Assembly: GCF_000148585.2 (NCBI RefSeq) | Contig: NZ_CP028414.1 | Span: 549,501 to 613,500 of the forward strand | Direction: 5' to 3' | Source of the DNA: Streptococcus mitis NCTC 12261 | GTDB taxonomy: Bacteria > Bacillota > Bacilli > Lactobacillales > Streptococcaceae | DNA length: 64,000 nt | Position numbers and translations under genes: made by a program | Shown here: positions 36,501 through 43,269 of the stretch, in pieces | Layout of the letters: each line of letters opens with the position of its first letter | How positions within the stretch are numbered: position 1 is the stretch's first letter | The notes under the pieces: generated by a model | Told to the model about the DNA's origin: nothing | The model's input: the letters and a program-made list of their open reading frames with translations, nothing else | Databases searched by the model: none

Positions 36501-37760
36501 AATTGGGAACTTGTTCCTTATTACGCAGACAAAGAAATTCAAGCTGGAAATGAGATCAATGTGACCTTTAAAGCTGTGACTACCAAAGCTATGAGATGGC
36601 GTATGGACAGAAAAGCAGATAAAAATGGGGTTGCACTAACTGAATTAAGTTTCCGAGCACCAAGTGAGCTTGCAAAAGAGAGCACAGAGGGAAGAATTTT
36701 AGTAGATGGTAAAGAGCTTCCTGACTTCTCTGAAAATCGTTTGGACTATGAATTGATTTATAAAGGGGAACGTCCAAAAATCACTGTAGAAGGGAAAGAT
36801 CAAGTCACATCTACAATTGTGGATAGTGGAAATGAAAATCTTCCTGTATTAGTCCGTCTGGTATCAGAGAGTGGTAAGAATGTCAAAGAATACCGGATTA
36901 AATTGACTAAGGAAAAAGTGATAGACGCAAAACTTGTAGCTCCTGCTCAATATGACTTGCCTAGTCTTGAAGTGGTAGACAAAGAATTGAACTTCCAAAC
37001 TCTTGAACAAAAAGACGATACTCTGTTTGAGGGAGAAGTTCGCCTGTTGCAAGAAGGTAAAGTTGGTAAGGAACGTATCTATACAGAAGTAACGACTGAT
37101 GGCAAGAATAAAGAAAAATCACGTGAGATTCTGGAAGAACCTGTAAATAGAATTCTGTTGGTAGGTACTAAGAAGAAAACAAGTAACATTGAGACGCCGG
37201 CGGGTGGACATCAAGACAATGGTAGCAGTCAACCTACGGAACAAAAACCAGGAGCAAATCCGAATCCAAATATTGTCATTCCAAATCCATCAAATAATGG
37301 TGTGACAAGTAACAGTTCAGATTTTAAAAATCATCTATCAGTTGCTCCGAACATTGTGATACAAGCTCCTACTCAGGAAAGCAAAAAACCTGGATGGAAC
37401 AAGGAAGATGGTAAATGGTATTATCGTCAACAAAATGGGGACTTGGCTAAGGGTTGGGTCAAAGATGGAGATACTTGGTATTACTTTGATCAAACAGGAA
37501 AAATGGAAACTGGCTGGATTAAAGATCAATCAGGTGCATGGTATTACTTGAATCAATCAGGTGCAATGTCATCTAATGAGTGGATTTTGGATCAAGATGG
37601 TAAGTGGTACTATGTTGATGCATCAGGTTCGATGAAGACAAGTCAATGGTTCCAAGTTGGAGACAAATGGTATTATGTTGATGCAAATGGATCCCTTGCT
37701 GTCAATACAGTAACTCCGGATGGTTATCAAGTAAATGAAAACGGTGAGTGGATCGGATAA
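30525..37760 (+). CDS. bgaA: Giant surface beta-galactosidase BgaA with C-terminal choline-binding repeats
   Basis: A 2411-residue exo-beta-galactosidase that removes terminal galactose from host N-glycans. In order: YSIRK signal peptide (residues 12-45, cleavage likely after VYA), a Lys/Glu/Asn-rich repeat (about 130-180), GH2 domains (about 195-790) with acid/base Glu616 (SIGNEIGEADG) and nucleophile Glu697 (YGSETSSATRTRG), whose 81-residue spacing equals that known for pneumococcal BgaA, then several bacterial Ig-like units, and two CBM71-like modules (from about 1519 and 1866). Pneumococcal BgaA is about 2230 residues and ends in LPXTG. Here no sortase signal is seen; residues 2290-2411 form about five choline-binding repeats (GWxKDGDTWYYFDQTGKM type). 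It would therefore bind teichoic acid choline non-covalently. Confidence 0.96.
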   Translation: MQKGNWNKKRVYSIRKFSVGACSVLIGTCALLLGAGVSLSSSVYANENAEEIVLTNRTEHQSENLKTTGLSSEHKAEGVTTEKASEQPVKAENVSLKENADGSDAVVKPHADQPLVSVANNQSVPLEEGKAEVENKTEERNKPEDRNKLEETNKTEVTDKSEDKNKSEETNKAESQDRSVSKDKQEFKSATNEVVDKLIEDRNISFNQNWHFKLNANAKEAVKPDADISSWKKMDLPHDWSIHFDFDHDSPAQNEGGQLNGGDGWYRKTFKLDEKDLNKDVRVTFDGVYMDSQVFVNGQLVGHYPNGYNQFSYDISNYLHKDGRENVISVHAVNKQPSSRWYSGSGIYRDVSLQVTDKIHVEKNGTTILTPKLESQQGGKVETQVSSKIVNTDNKDHEIVAEYQIFERGGKAVTELVRTESKTLKAKETIHLDSALEVEKPKLWTVSSDKPALYEMVTRVYKDGQLVDAKKDLFGYRYYNWTPDQGFSLNGEHIKFHGVSLHHDHGALGAEENYKAEYRRLKQMKEMGVNSIRTTHNPASPQTLQIAAELGLLVQEEAFDTWYGGKKPYDYGRFFEKDATHPEARKGEKWSDYDLRTMVERDKNNPAVVMWSIGNEIGEADGKAHSLVTVKRLVKVVKSVDKTRYVTMGADKFRFGDGTGDHEKIADELDAVGLNYSEENYQTLHAKHPKWLIYGSETSSATRTRGSYFHPESEWVGSNQYWRNYEQSDYGNDRVGWGKTATASWTFDRDHPGYAGQFIWTGTDYIGEPTPWHNQNSTPVKSSYFGIVDTAGIPKNDYYLYQSQWVSAKKKPMVHLLPHWNWEKTELADNVADAENRIPVRAYSNAASVELFLNNESLGLKKFNKKQTSDGRTYQEGENPQELYLEWKVAYKPGTLEAVARDESGKEIARDKIVTAGEPAGVRLVKEENAIAADGKDLTYIYYEIVDSKGNVVPTANNLVHFQLHGQGQLVGVDNGEQASRERYKEQADGSWIRRAFNGKGVAIVKSTDQAGKFTLTAYSGLLKSDQVTVFTGKSDQSEKTVLGTEIPKVRTVLGQKLKMPQTVPFVYSDGSREKRPVTWSQADVSQAGIVTVKGMSDGREVEARVEVLTVANELPAVKRITPGTDLSSVDKLVSLVSTDGRIHNYEVENWEISPEDKEKLSTPGAHIQMTSQLGDRTIHATLIVDDGKELSQVTPNIAVGGESVTELSKEHPVHYHKLSYGAKIPEVSASAENADVNVIQANESNGMRASIYIQPKDGGQLQTYAVQFLVDSPQIESLSLRVDQVSSLKEDQTVKVTVLARYQDGTEAILPTDKVTFSSQGEGGVSVNKGMLELHKPGSLTLQAQYEGAKGELPLTIAANTEDKVVQAIRPVSLVTDLHQTPNLPSTVTVEYDKGFPKVHKVVWDSIPSEKLNQYHTFEVLGKVEGLNQEARATVSVEGIVKVEDVSITTPISEAPTLPESVRTYYSNGQVSSAKVAWDTIDASQYAKEGIFTVTGHVEGTQLTTKLHVRVSSQTEIGKNISDQWTGSELPLAFASDSHSYDPVSNVNDKVISYGDQPANRWSNWKRSEEASVGVLFGDSGILTKRSVDNLNVAFYEDSGVGAPKSYVIEYYVGEKAPTAPKNPGYVEGENHVFNDSKNWKPVTNLKAPDQLKAGEMNHFSFDKVDTYAVRIRMTRADDKLGTSITELQVFSKKVAPAKEATTNIKVAGKDLPHFNPDLTDYYLDYSDGKIPEVTASITNNGLATVVPSVKEGDPVRVIVKAENGDILGEYNLHFTKDKDLLARKPIASAKQSQLLQLGQPLELPNKVPVYFAGKSGYDVKDLAVEWEKVPASTLNKAGEYTIKGHVVGSEVPVELSVRVTDKVGRSLSDNPDYLATHSQAFASATNDLDDNSNDRVDYLNDNDRNQDNRWTNWSATPSANPEVSVGVIFKKNGKIVDRKVSQAKLNFFADSGTDAPAKLVLERYIGPDFDVPVYYSNYSYESNHPFNNPDNWELVPYYADKEIQAGNEINVTFKAVTTKAMRWRMDRKADKNGVALTELSFRAPSELAKESTEGRILVDGKELPDFSENRLDYELIYKGERPKITVEGKDQVTSTIVDSGNENLPVLVRLVSESGKNVKEYRIKLTKEKVIDAKLVAPAQYDLPSLEVVDKELNFQTLEQKDDTLFEGEVRLLQEGKVGKERIYTEVTTDGKNKEKSREILEEPVNRILLVGTKKKTSNIETPAGGHQDNGSSQPTEQKPGANPNPNIVIPNPSNNGVTSNSSDFKNHLSVAPNIVIQAPTQESKKPGWNKEDGKWYYRQQNGDLAKGWVKDGDTWYYFDQTGKMETGWIKDQSGAWYYLNQSGAMSSNEWILDQDGKWYYVDASGSMKTSQWFQVGDKWYYVDANGSLAVNTVTPDGYQVNENGEWIG

Positions 37761-37804
37761 GATTGATTTGAGGAATGTAACTTTCTCATAAGATTTATTC
37801 TGTG

Positions 37805-37852
37805 CAGTGTTCCCAAGCGAGACAAGTGAAGTCTCGCTTGGAAACGCTCTGC
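37805..37852. other. Long imperfect hairpin downstream of bgaA
   Basis: CCAAGCGAGAC (37813-37823) and GTCTCGCTTGG (37831-37841) pair perfectly; the arms extend imperfectly to GCAG...CTGC. There is no T-run, so it is not a usual terminator. It may be a transcript-stabilising 3' structure or a small repeat remnant. Confidence 0.6.
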
Positions 37853-37875
37853 TCAAACGATTTTTAAACAAGAAA

Positions 37876-37918
37876 AAAGGATTTACCCAAGTCAAAAGGG
37901 TTAAATCCTTTATTTTTT
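37876..37918. terminator. Terminator between bgaA and the converging DUF3397 gene
   Basis: AAAGGATTTACCC and GGGTTAAATCCTTT (one bulge) with an A-rich left side and a T-rich right side, able to stop both strands. Confidence 0.85.
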
Positions 37919-37938
37919 ATGTCTCATATAAGATTCAG

Positions 37939-38289
37939 CTAGAGGGCCATCAATTCAACAATCATCTCGATATACATGACAAGGGTTAATAAGAATCCTG
38001 CACGCCAGAAGAATTTGATGAATTTAGGATAGTAAAAACTGCGTTTTTTCAGAAGGAAGAAAAAGACGAGAATAATGGCTAAGAGTGAGAGGGCTAGGCC
38101 CAGTCTAGGGAGGAAATTATGGGTAAAGGTTTTAGCTGTAATAAGGTAATATTCAAATACCAAGACTGGAAAAGCCAAATCCGCAAAGTTTCGTCCTAGT
38201 TTTTTTAATCTAAAAAGTTTGGTTATGATAATGCAGACTACTAGGGTCAGTATCAATAATAAAATAGATGCTAATTTCATTAAAATCAT
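37939..38289 (-). CDS. DUF3397-like membrane protein
   Basis: A 116-residue protein with about four hydrophobic helices: LASILLLILTLVVCIIITKLF, FPVLVFEYYLITAKTF, RLGLALSLLAIILVFFFLL and a final WRAGFLLTLVMYIEMIVEL. The layout and the KRSFYYPKFIKFFWR stretch fit the DUF3397 family of streptococci; function unknown. Start: the frame opens at 38295, but a TACAAT -10 box (38301-38296, minus strand) ends exactly there, so transcription should begin near the ATG at 38289. That makes it another predicted leaderless gene. Confidence 0.7.
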   Translation of the reverse strand: MILMKLASILLLILTLVVCIIITKLFRLKKLGRNFADLAFPVLVFEYYLITAKTFTHNFLPRLGLALSLLAIILVFFFLLKKRSFYYPKFIKFFWRAGFLLTLVMYIEMIVELMAL

Positions 38290-38359
38290 ACCCATATTGT
38301 ATCATAAAAAATCGCTAATGGAAACGAGAAACAGAGGAATTTATAGGAAAGTCAGGCTT

Positions 38360-38388
38360 TTGAGATTGTAGATGTTTTTTGTTATAAT
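38360..38388 (+). promoter_or_regulatory. mnmL-mnmM promoter, predicted leaderless
   Basis: TTGAGA (38360-38365), 17 bp, TATAAT (38383-38388), then 7 nt to the ATG at 38396. Divergent from the DUF3397 promoter, 106 bp between the two start codons. Confidence 0.8.
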
Positions 38389-38395
38389 GAAAGTT

Positions 38396-39343
38396 ATGAA
38401 ATCTTATAACACCTTGAATGATTATTATCGAAAACTCTTTGGAGAAAAGACCTTTAAAGTCCCGATTGATGCGGGATTTGACTGTCCCAATCGTGATGGA
38501 ACTGTGGCTCATGGAGGCTGTACTTTTTGTACGGTTTCAGGTTCTGGAGATGCTATCGTAGCACCGGATGCGCCTATCCGAGAGCAATTTTATAAGGAAA
38601 TTGACTTTATGCACCGCAAGTGGCCAGATGTGCAGAAGTATCTGGTTTATTTTCAAAATTTTACCAACACCCATGAAAAGGTGGAAGTCATTCGAGAGCG
38701 CTATGAGCAGGCTATCAACGAGCCAGGTGTGGTGGGAATCAATATTGGAACGCGCCCAGACTGTTTACCAGACGAAACCATCGAATATTTGGCTGAATTA
38801 TCGGAGCGCATGCATGTGACGGTTGAATTGGGCTTGCAGACCACTTATGAAACAACCTCTGACCTGATTAACCGTGCCCACTCCTATGAGTTGTATGTGG
38901 AGACGGTCAAGCGTTTGAGAAAATATCCCAAGATTGAGATTGTTTCTCATTTGATCAACGGACTTCCTGGTGAAACCCATGAGATGATGATTGAAAATGT
39001 CCGCCGTTGTGTCACGGATAACGATATTCAAGGGATTAAACTGCACTTGCTTCACCTGATGACCAATACTCGTATGCAACGGGACTACCACGAGGGACGT
39101 TTGCAACTGATGAGTCAGGACGAATATGTCAAGGTCATCTGTGACCAACTGGAAATCATTCCCAAGCATATCGTCATCCATCGAATCACAGGAGATGCAC
39201 CTAGAGATATGCTGATTGGGCCTATGTGGAGCCTCAATAAGTGGGAAGTGCTCAACAGCATTGAGATGGAGATGCGACGTCGTGGAAGTATTCAAGGATG
39301 CAAGGCTGTAAAACAGGAGTTTGAAAATGAAAAGACCACTTGA
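38396..39343 (+). CDS. mnmL: TIGR01212-family radical SAM protein (YtqA/MnmL)
   Basis: A 315-residue radical SAM enzyme with [4Fe-4S] ligands Cys30, Cys42 and Cys45 (DCPNRDG ... GGCTFC), the wide spacing that marks TIGR01212/YtqA. GINIGTRPDCLPDE and ELGLQTTYETTSDLINRAH are further family blocks. In Bacillus, YtqA (MnmL) with YtqB (MnmM) has been placed in the pathway making mnm5s2U at the tRNA wobble position. The next gene here is the YtqB homologue, which supports the reading. The start at 38396 is predicted leaderless. Confidence 0.85.
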   Translation: MKSYNTLNDYYRKLFGEKTFKVPIDAGFDCPNRDGTVAHGGCTFCTVSGSGDAIVAPDAPIREQFYKEIDFMHRKWPDVQKYLVYFQNFTNTHEKVEVIRERYEQAINEPGVVGINIGTRPDCLPDETIEYLAELSERMHVTVELGLQTTYETTSDLINRAHSYELYVETVKRLRKYPKIEIVSHLINGLPGETHEMMIENVRRCVTDNDIQGIKLHLLHLMTNTRMQRDYHEGRLQLMSQDEYVKVICDQLEIIPKHIVIHRITGDAPRDMLIGPMWSLNKWEVLNSIEMEMRRRGSIQGCKAVKQEFENEKTT

Positions 39344-39884
39344 GATGGCACATGATTTTTTGGCTGAGGTAGTGACAAAAGAGGATATCGTAGTGGATGC
39401 GACCATGGGTAATGGTCATGACACGATTTTTTTAGCGAAACTAGCTAAGCAAGTCTATGCCTTTGATATTCAGGAGCAAGCCTTGGAAAAGACCCAAGAG
39501 CGTTTGGACCAAGCTGGAATGACAAATGCCCAGTTAATCTTGCAAGGTCACGAGACACTGGACCAGTTTGTGACAGAAGCCAAGGCAGGGATTTTTAATC
39601 TGGGCTATTTGCCATCAGCTGATAAGTCAGTCATTACCCAACCTCAGACAACGATTGAAGCATTAGAAAAGCTGTGTCATTTGCTTGTCAAAGGTGGACG
39701 GATTGCTATCATGATCTATTATGGTCATAAAGGAGGCGACCTAGAGAGGGATGCTGTCTTGGATTTTGTCAGCCAGTTGAACCAACAAGAGTACACAGCT
39801 GCCATTTACCGAACCCTGAACCAAGTCAACAACCCACCGTTTTTAGTGATGATTGAAAAATTAGAGAGATATAGACATGGATAA
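39327..39884 (+). CDS. mnmM: tRNA mnm5(s2)U34 methyltransferase-like protein (YtqB/MnmM)
   Basis: A 185-residue class I SAM methyltransferase. VVDATMGNGHDTIFLAKL is the SAM site; GIFNLGYLPSADKSVITQP is the family signature of the YtqB (rRNA_methylase, PF06962) group, and IMIYYGHKGGDLERDAV follows. The ATG at 39327 has AGGAG upstream and overlaps mnmL by 17 bp, so the pair is coupled. It is predicted to put the last methyl on nm5(s2)U34 of tRNA. Confidence 0.85.
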   Translation: MKRPLEMAHDFLAEVVTKEDIVVDATMGNGHDTIFLAKLAKQVYAFDIQEQALEKTQERLDQAGMTNAQLILQGHETLDQFVTEAKAGIFNLGYLPSADKSVITQPQTTIEALEKLCHLLVKGGRIAIMIYYGHKGGDLERDAVLDFVSQLNQQEYTAAIYRTLNQVNNPPFLVMIEKLERYRHG

Positions 39885-40131
39885 ACAATACCTACGTGAA
39901 AAGCTGGATGCCATGCGCCAGAATTTTGTTGAATCAACCCAACACGAACGAGCGGTGGGTGTGTTAGACCAAGCACACATGAGCAAAAAAATGCTTAAAA
40001 TCAAGAAAAAATTAGTTGCTCTTGAGATGGAACGGTGCCAGAGAAAAATTGAGCACAAGGATTGTTCCAAGATTGATCAAAAAATCAAAGAGCAGAAGGA
40101 GATATTTGAATCCTGTTGTAAAAAAAATTAA
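39877..40131 (+). CDS. Small helical protein of unknown function
   Basis: An 84-residue, highly charged protein (many Lys, Glu and Gln) likely to be all helix with coiled-coil tendency: MDKQYLREKLDAMRQNFVES and KKLVALEMERCQRKIEHKD. It ends in SCCKKN with paired cysteines. It overlaps mnmM by 8 nt and precedes the antiporter gene by 11 nt, so it belongs to the mnmL operon. I do not recognise the family. Confidence 0.65.
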   Translation: MDKQYLREKLDAMRQNFVESTQHERAVGVLDQAHMSKKMLKIKKKLVALEMERCQRKIEHKDCSKIDQKIKEQKEIFESCCKKN

Positions 40132-40142
40132 GGAGGAAGTCC

Positions 40143-42197
40143 GTGGAATTACTGATTTACCTTATCCTATTTTTACTGGTCTTGATTGTCTCAAGTACAA
40201 CCAATAAGCTCCTGCCCTTTTTGCCTCTCCCTTTGGTGCAGATTCTTTTGGGAATCGTGATTGGTCTTTTTTTACCCAATACCGACTTTCACCTCAATAC
40301 GGAGTTGTTTTTGGCACTGGTTATCGGGCCCTTGCTTTTCCGAGAGTCGGAGGAAGCAGATATTACGGCTATTTTAAAACACTGGCGAATCATTGTTTAT
40401 CTCATATTTCCAGTGATTTTCATCTCGACCCTGAGTTTGGGTGGCTTGTCCCATCTTCTTTGGCTCAGTCTTCCCTTGGCGGCTTGCTTGGCTGTTGGGG
40501 CGGCACTTGGCCCTACGGACTTGGTAGCCTTTGCCTCTCTTTCGGAGCGGTTTAGCTTTCCTAAGCGCGTGTCCAATATCCTTAAGGGTGAAGGACTCTT
40601 GAATGATGCTTCTGGCTTGGTTGCCTTTCAGGTAGCTTTGACAGTTTGGACAACTGGGGCCTTTTCCCTTGGGCAAGCGAGTAGTTCGCTCATCTTTTCA
40701 ATCCTAGGCGGTTTTTTGATTGGCTTTTTAACAGCCATGACCAACCGTTTCCTCCATAGTTTCTTACTTAGTGTACGAGCAACGGATATTGCCAGCGAAC
40801 TTTTATTAGAATTGAGTTTGCCCTTGGTAACCTTCTTCCTGGCAGAAGAAGTCCACGTTTCAGGGATTATTGCCGTTGTAGTTGCTGGGATTTTAAAGGC
40901 AAGCCGTTTTAAGAAAATTACGCTCCTTGAAGCCCAAGTGGATACGGTGACCGAGACGGTCTGGCATACAGTAACCTTTATGCTGAACGGTTCTGTCTTT
41001 GTGATTTTAGGGATGGAGTTGGAAATGATAGCAGAGCCTATCTTGACCAACCCAATCTATAATCCCTTACTGTTATTGGTATCTCTTATAGCCCTTACCT
41101 TTGTCCTCTTTGCCATTCGTTTTGTCATGATTTATGGCTATTATGCTTATAGGACCCGACGCCTTAAGAAAAAACTAAATAAGTATATGAAGGACATGCT
41201 TCTTTTGACTTTCTCAGGTGTCAAGGGAACGGTGTCGATTGCTACGATCCTTCTGATACCAAGTAATCTAGAACAGGAGTATCCTCTCTTGCTTTTCCTT
41301 GTCGCAGGTGTGACTCTTGTAAGCTTTTTAACAGGCCTCGTGGTCTTGCCTCATCTTTCTGATGAACAGGAAGAAAGCAAGGACTATCTTATGCATATCG
41401 CCATTTTGAATGAAGTAACGCTAGAGTTGGAAAAAGAGTTGGAAGATACCAGAAATAAGCTCCCTCTCTATGCGGCTATTGACAATTATCATGGACGTAT
41501 TGAAAATCTCATCCTGAGTCAAGAAAATAAGGGGGCTCAAGAAGACTGGGAGGGCTTAAAACTTCTCATCCTCAGTATTGAAAGTGATGGTTTAGAACAG
41601 GCTTACGAAGAAGGCAAGATGAGTGAGCGTGCTTATCGGGTTTACCAACGTTATTTGAAAAACATGGAACAAAGTATCAATCGTAAGTTTGCGTCACGAT
41701 TGACCTATTATTTCCTTGTTTCCTTGCGGATTTTACGTTTTCTCCTACACGAAGTCTTTACCTTTGGCAAGACCTTCCGCAGTTGGAAAAATGAAGAATC
41801 ACAGAAACTCAGAGCCCTTGACTATGATCAAATTGCAGAGCTCTATCTAGAAAATACAGAGATGATTATCGAAAGTCTGGAGAACCTAAAAGGGGTTTAT
41901 AAGAGTTCTTTGATCAGTTTCATGCAGGATTCTCGTCTCAGAGAAACAGCTATTATCACCAGTGGTGCCTTTGTCGAACGGGTTATCAATCGTGTCAAAC
42001 CCAACAATATCGATGAAATGCTGAGAGGCTATTATCTGGAGCGCAAGTTGATTTTCGAATACGAAGAAAAACGATTGATTACGACCAAGTATGCCAAGAA
42101 GTTACGACAAAATGTAAATAACCTAGAGAACTATTCCTTGAAGGAAGCTGCCAATACCCTGCCTTATGATATGGTGGAATTGGTAAGAAGAAATTAG
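40143..42197 (+). CDS. CPA1-type cation:proton antiporter (NhaP-like)
   Basis: A 684-residue Na+(K+)/H+ antiporter. The first 420 residues hold about eleven or twelve helices with the CPA1 hallmarks GAALGPTDLVAFASL and EGLLNDASGLVAFQ (the conserved Asp), plus FSGVKGTVSIATILLIP. The C-terminal 260 residues are cytosolic and helical, probably regulatory. The start is GTG with AAGGAGG just upstream. Probably in the mnmL operon. A BOX element begins 4 nt after its stop. Confidence 0.87.
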   Translation: MELLIYLILFLLVLIVSSTTNKLLPFLPLPLVQILLGIVIGLFLPNTDFHLNTELFLALVIGPLLFRESEEADITAILKHWRIIVYLIFPVIFISTLSLGGLSHLLWLSLPLAACLAVGAALGPTDLVAFASLSERFSFPKRVSNILKGEGLLNDASGLVAFQVALTVWTTGAFSLGQASSSLIFSILGGFLIGFLTAMTNRFLHSFLLSVRATDIASELLLELSLPLVTFFLAEEVHVSGIIAVVVAGILKASRFKKITLLEAQVDTVTETVWHTVTFMLNGSVFVILGMELEMIAEPILTNPIYNPLLLLVSLIALTFVLFAIRFVMIYGYYAYRTRRLKKKLNKYMKDMLLLTFSGVKGTVSIATILLIPSNLEQEYPLLLFLVAGVTLVSFLTGLVVLPHLSDEQEESKDYLMHIAILNEVTLELEKELEDTRNKLPLYAAIDNYHGRIENLILSQENKGAQEDWEGLKLLILSIESDGLEQAYEEGKMSERAYRVYQRYLKNMEQSINRKFASRLTYYFLVSLRILRFLLHEVFTFGKTFRSWKNEESQKLRALDYDQIAELYLENTEMIIESLENLKGVYKSSLISFMQDSRLRETAIITSGAFVERVINRVKPNNIDEMLRGYYLERKLIFEYEEKRLITTKYAKKLRQNVNNLENYSLKEAANTLPYDMVELVRRN

Positions 42198-42201
42198 TTA
42201 A

Positions 42202-42304
42202 TACTCTTCGAAAATCAAATTCAAACCACGTCAGCGTCGCCTTACCGTACTCAAGTACAGCCTGCGGCTAGCTTCCTAGTTTGCTCTTTGATTTTCATTG
42301 AGTA
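42202..42304 (+). repeat. BOX element (A-C)
   Basis: 103 bp from TACTCTTCG to TTGAGTA with boxA and boxC only; nearly the same as the copy inside tRNA-Thr. Flanked by TAA at 42199-42201 and 42305-42307. It sits between the antiporter stop and the YihY gene. Confidence 0.94.
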
Positions 42305-42330
42305 TAAGATTATAAGTGAAGGAGTGTGAC

Positions 42331-43191
42331 ATGAAAAAGTGGTGGAAAGAGCTGATAGATAAGCCCTTATTAAAAGCTTTTTTGCATTATTATCAAGCAT
42401 CAGATAGTGAGTTGACCAGTGTCGCAGTAGCCTACTATTGGTTGATTTCGATTTTCCCCCTGCTTTTGGTGGTGGTTAATATCCTCCCTTATTTTCGGAT
42501 TCCAGTTTCTAATTTTTTAAAGGTTGTCAATGAATTTTTGCCCGATACCATGTATGATGTGGTTGCAAAGATTATTACAGAAGTGCTGACCCAACCGTCA
42601 ACAGGCTTATTGAGTTTTGCGGTTTTGTCAGCTCTATGGACCTTTTCAAAATCCATGAATTTCCTACAGAAAGCCTTTAATAAAGCTTACGGAGTAGCTA
42701 AAAATCGTGGAATGATTTCCCATCAGCTTATGAGTTTGTTTGTCAGTTTTGGCTTGCAGATTCTCTTTGCTTTAGCCCTCTTTCTCAGTGTCTTTGGTCG
42801 CATGCTTCTCAACCTTATCAAGAGCTACTGGAAATCGGATAGTCCTATCTTTGATTATCTGCAAGACCTAACAGGCCCCTTGGTCTATGCCTTGATTTTT
42901 GCAATCTTGGTCATGCTTTATTACTTCCTGCCTAATGTTAAGGTCCTACGAATTCGCTCTGTATTACCAGGTAGTGCCTTTGTCATGCTGACTCTGGTCT
43001 TACTGCTCAATATCTTTTCAGTCTATATTAACAATTATGTCAATCGCCTAGTAGACGTGCGTTTTTTCAGTTCCGTCGTCGTGGTGGTCATGATGTTCTG
43101 GTTTATTCTCATCGCTAAGATTTTGATTGTCGGCGCGGTTATCAATGCCAGTGTTCAGAGCTTGAAAGATCCGAGCTTGAGAATAAATTAA
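42331..43191 (+). CDS. YihY/BrkB-family membrane protein
   Basis: A 286-residue protein with about six helices. The family signature is seen: SVAVAYYWLISIFPLLLVVVNILP, then LLSFAVLSALWTFSKSMNFLQKAFNKAYG, VYALIFAILVMLYYFLPNVKV and FFSSVVVVVMMFWFILIAKILIVGAVINA. YihY/BrkB proteins were once misnamed RNase BN and are of uncertain function. The ATG at 42331 has GAAGGAG upstream; the frame back to 42316 is less likely. The upstream BOX may sit in its leader if it is co-transcribed with the antiporter. Confidence 0.85.
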   Translation: MKKWWKELIDKPLLKAFLHYYQASDSELTSVAVAYYWLISIFPLLLVVVNILPYFRIPVSNFLKVVNEFLPDTMYDVVAKIITEVLTQPSTGLLSFAVLSALWTFSKSMNFLQKAFNKAYGVAKNRGMISHQLMSLFVSFGLQILFALALFLSVFGRMLLNLIKSYWKSDSPIFDYLQDLTGPLVYALIFAILVMLYYFLPNVKVLRIRSVLPGSAFVMLTLVLLLNIFSVYINNYVNRLVDVRFFSSVVVVVMMFWFILIAKILIVGAVINASVQSLKDPSLRIN

Positions 43192-43210
43192 CTCAATTTT
43201 TATCCATAGC

Positions 43211-43257
43211 AAAACGCATACTATCAAGTTTTTATAATGCCTGATAATATGCGTTTT
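43211..43257. terminator. Bidirectional terminator between the YihY gene and queA
   Basis: AAAACGCATACTATCA and TGATAATATGCGTTTT form a 16-bp stem with one mismatch, ending in T6. The stem is almost the same as that at 11292-11336. Confidence 0.88.
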
Positions 43258-43269
43258 TTCATTATGAAA

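Noticed and set aside
37200-37760. LPXTG sortase signal in BgaA
   Set aside because: No LPXTG-like motif, hydrophobic segment or basic tail; the end is made of choline-binding repeats.
38798-39406. Minus-strand frame of 202 residues opposite mnmL/mnmM
   Set aside because: Spans two real overlapping genes on the other strand, with no independent signals.
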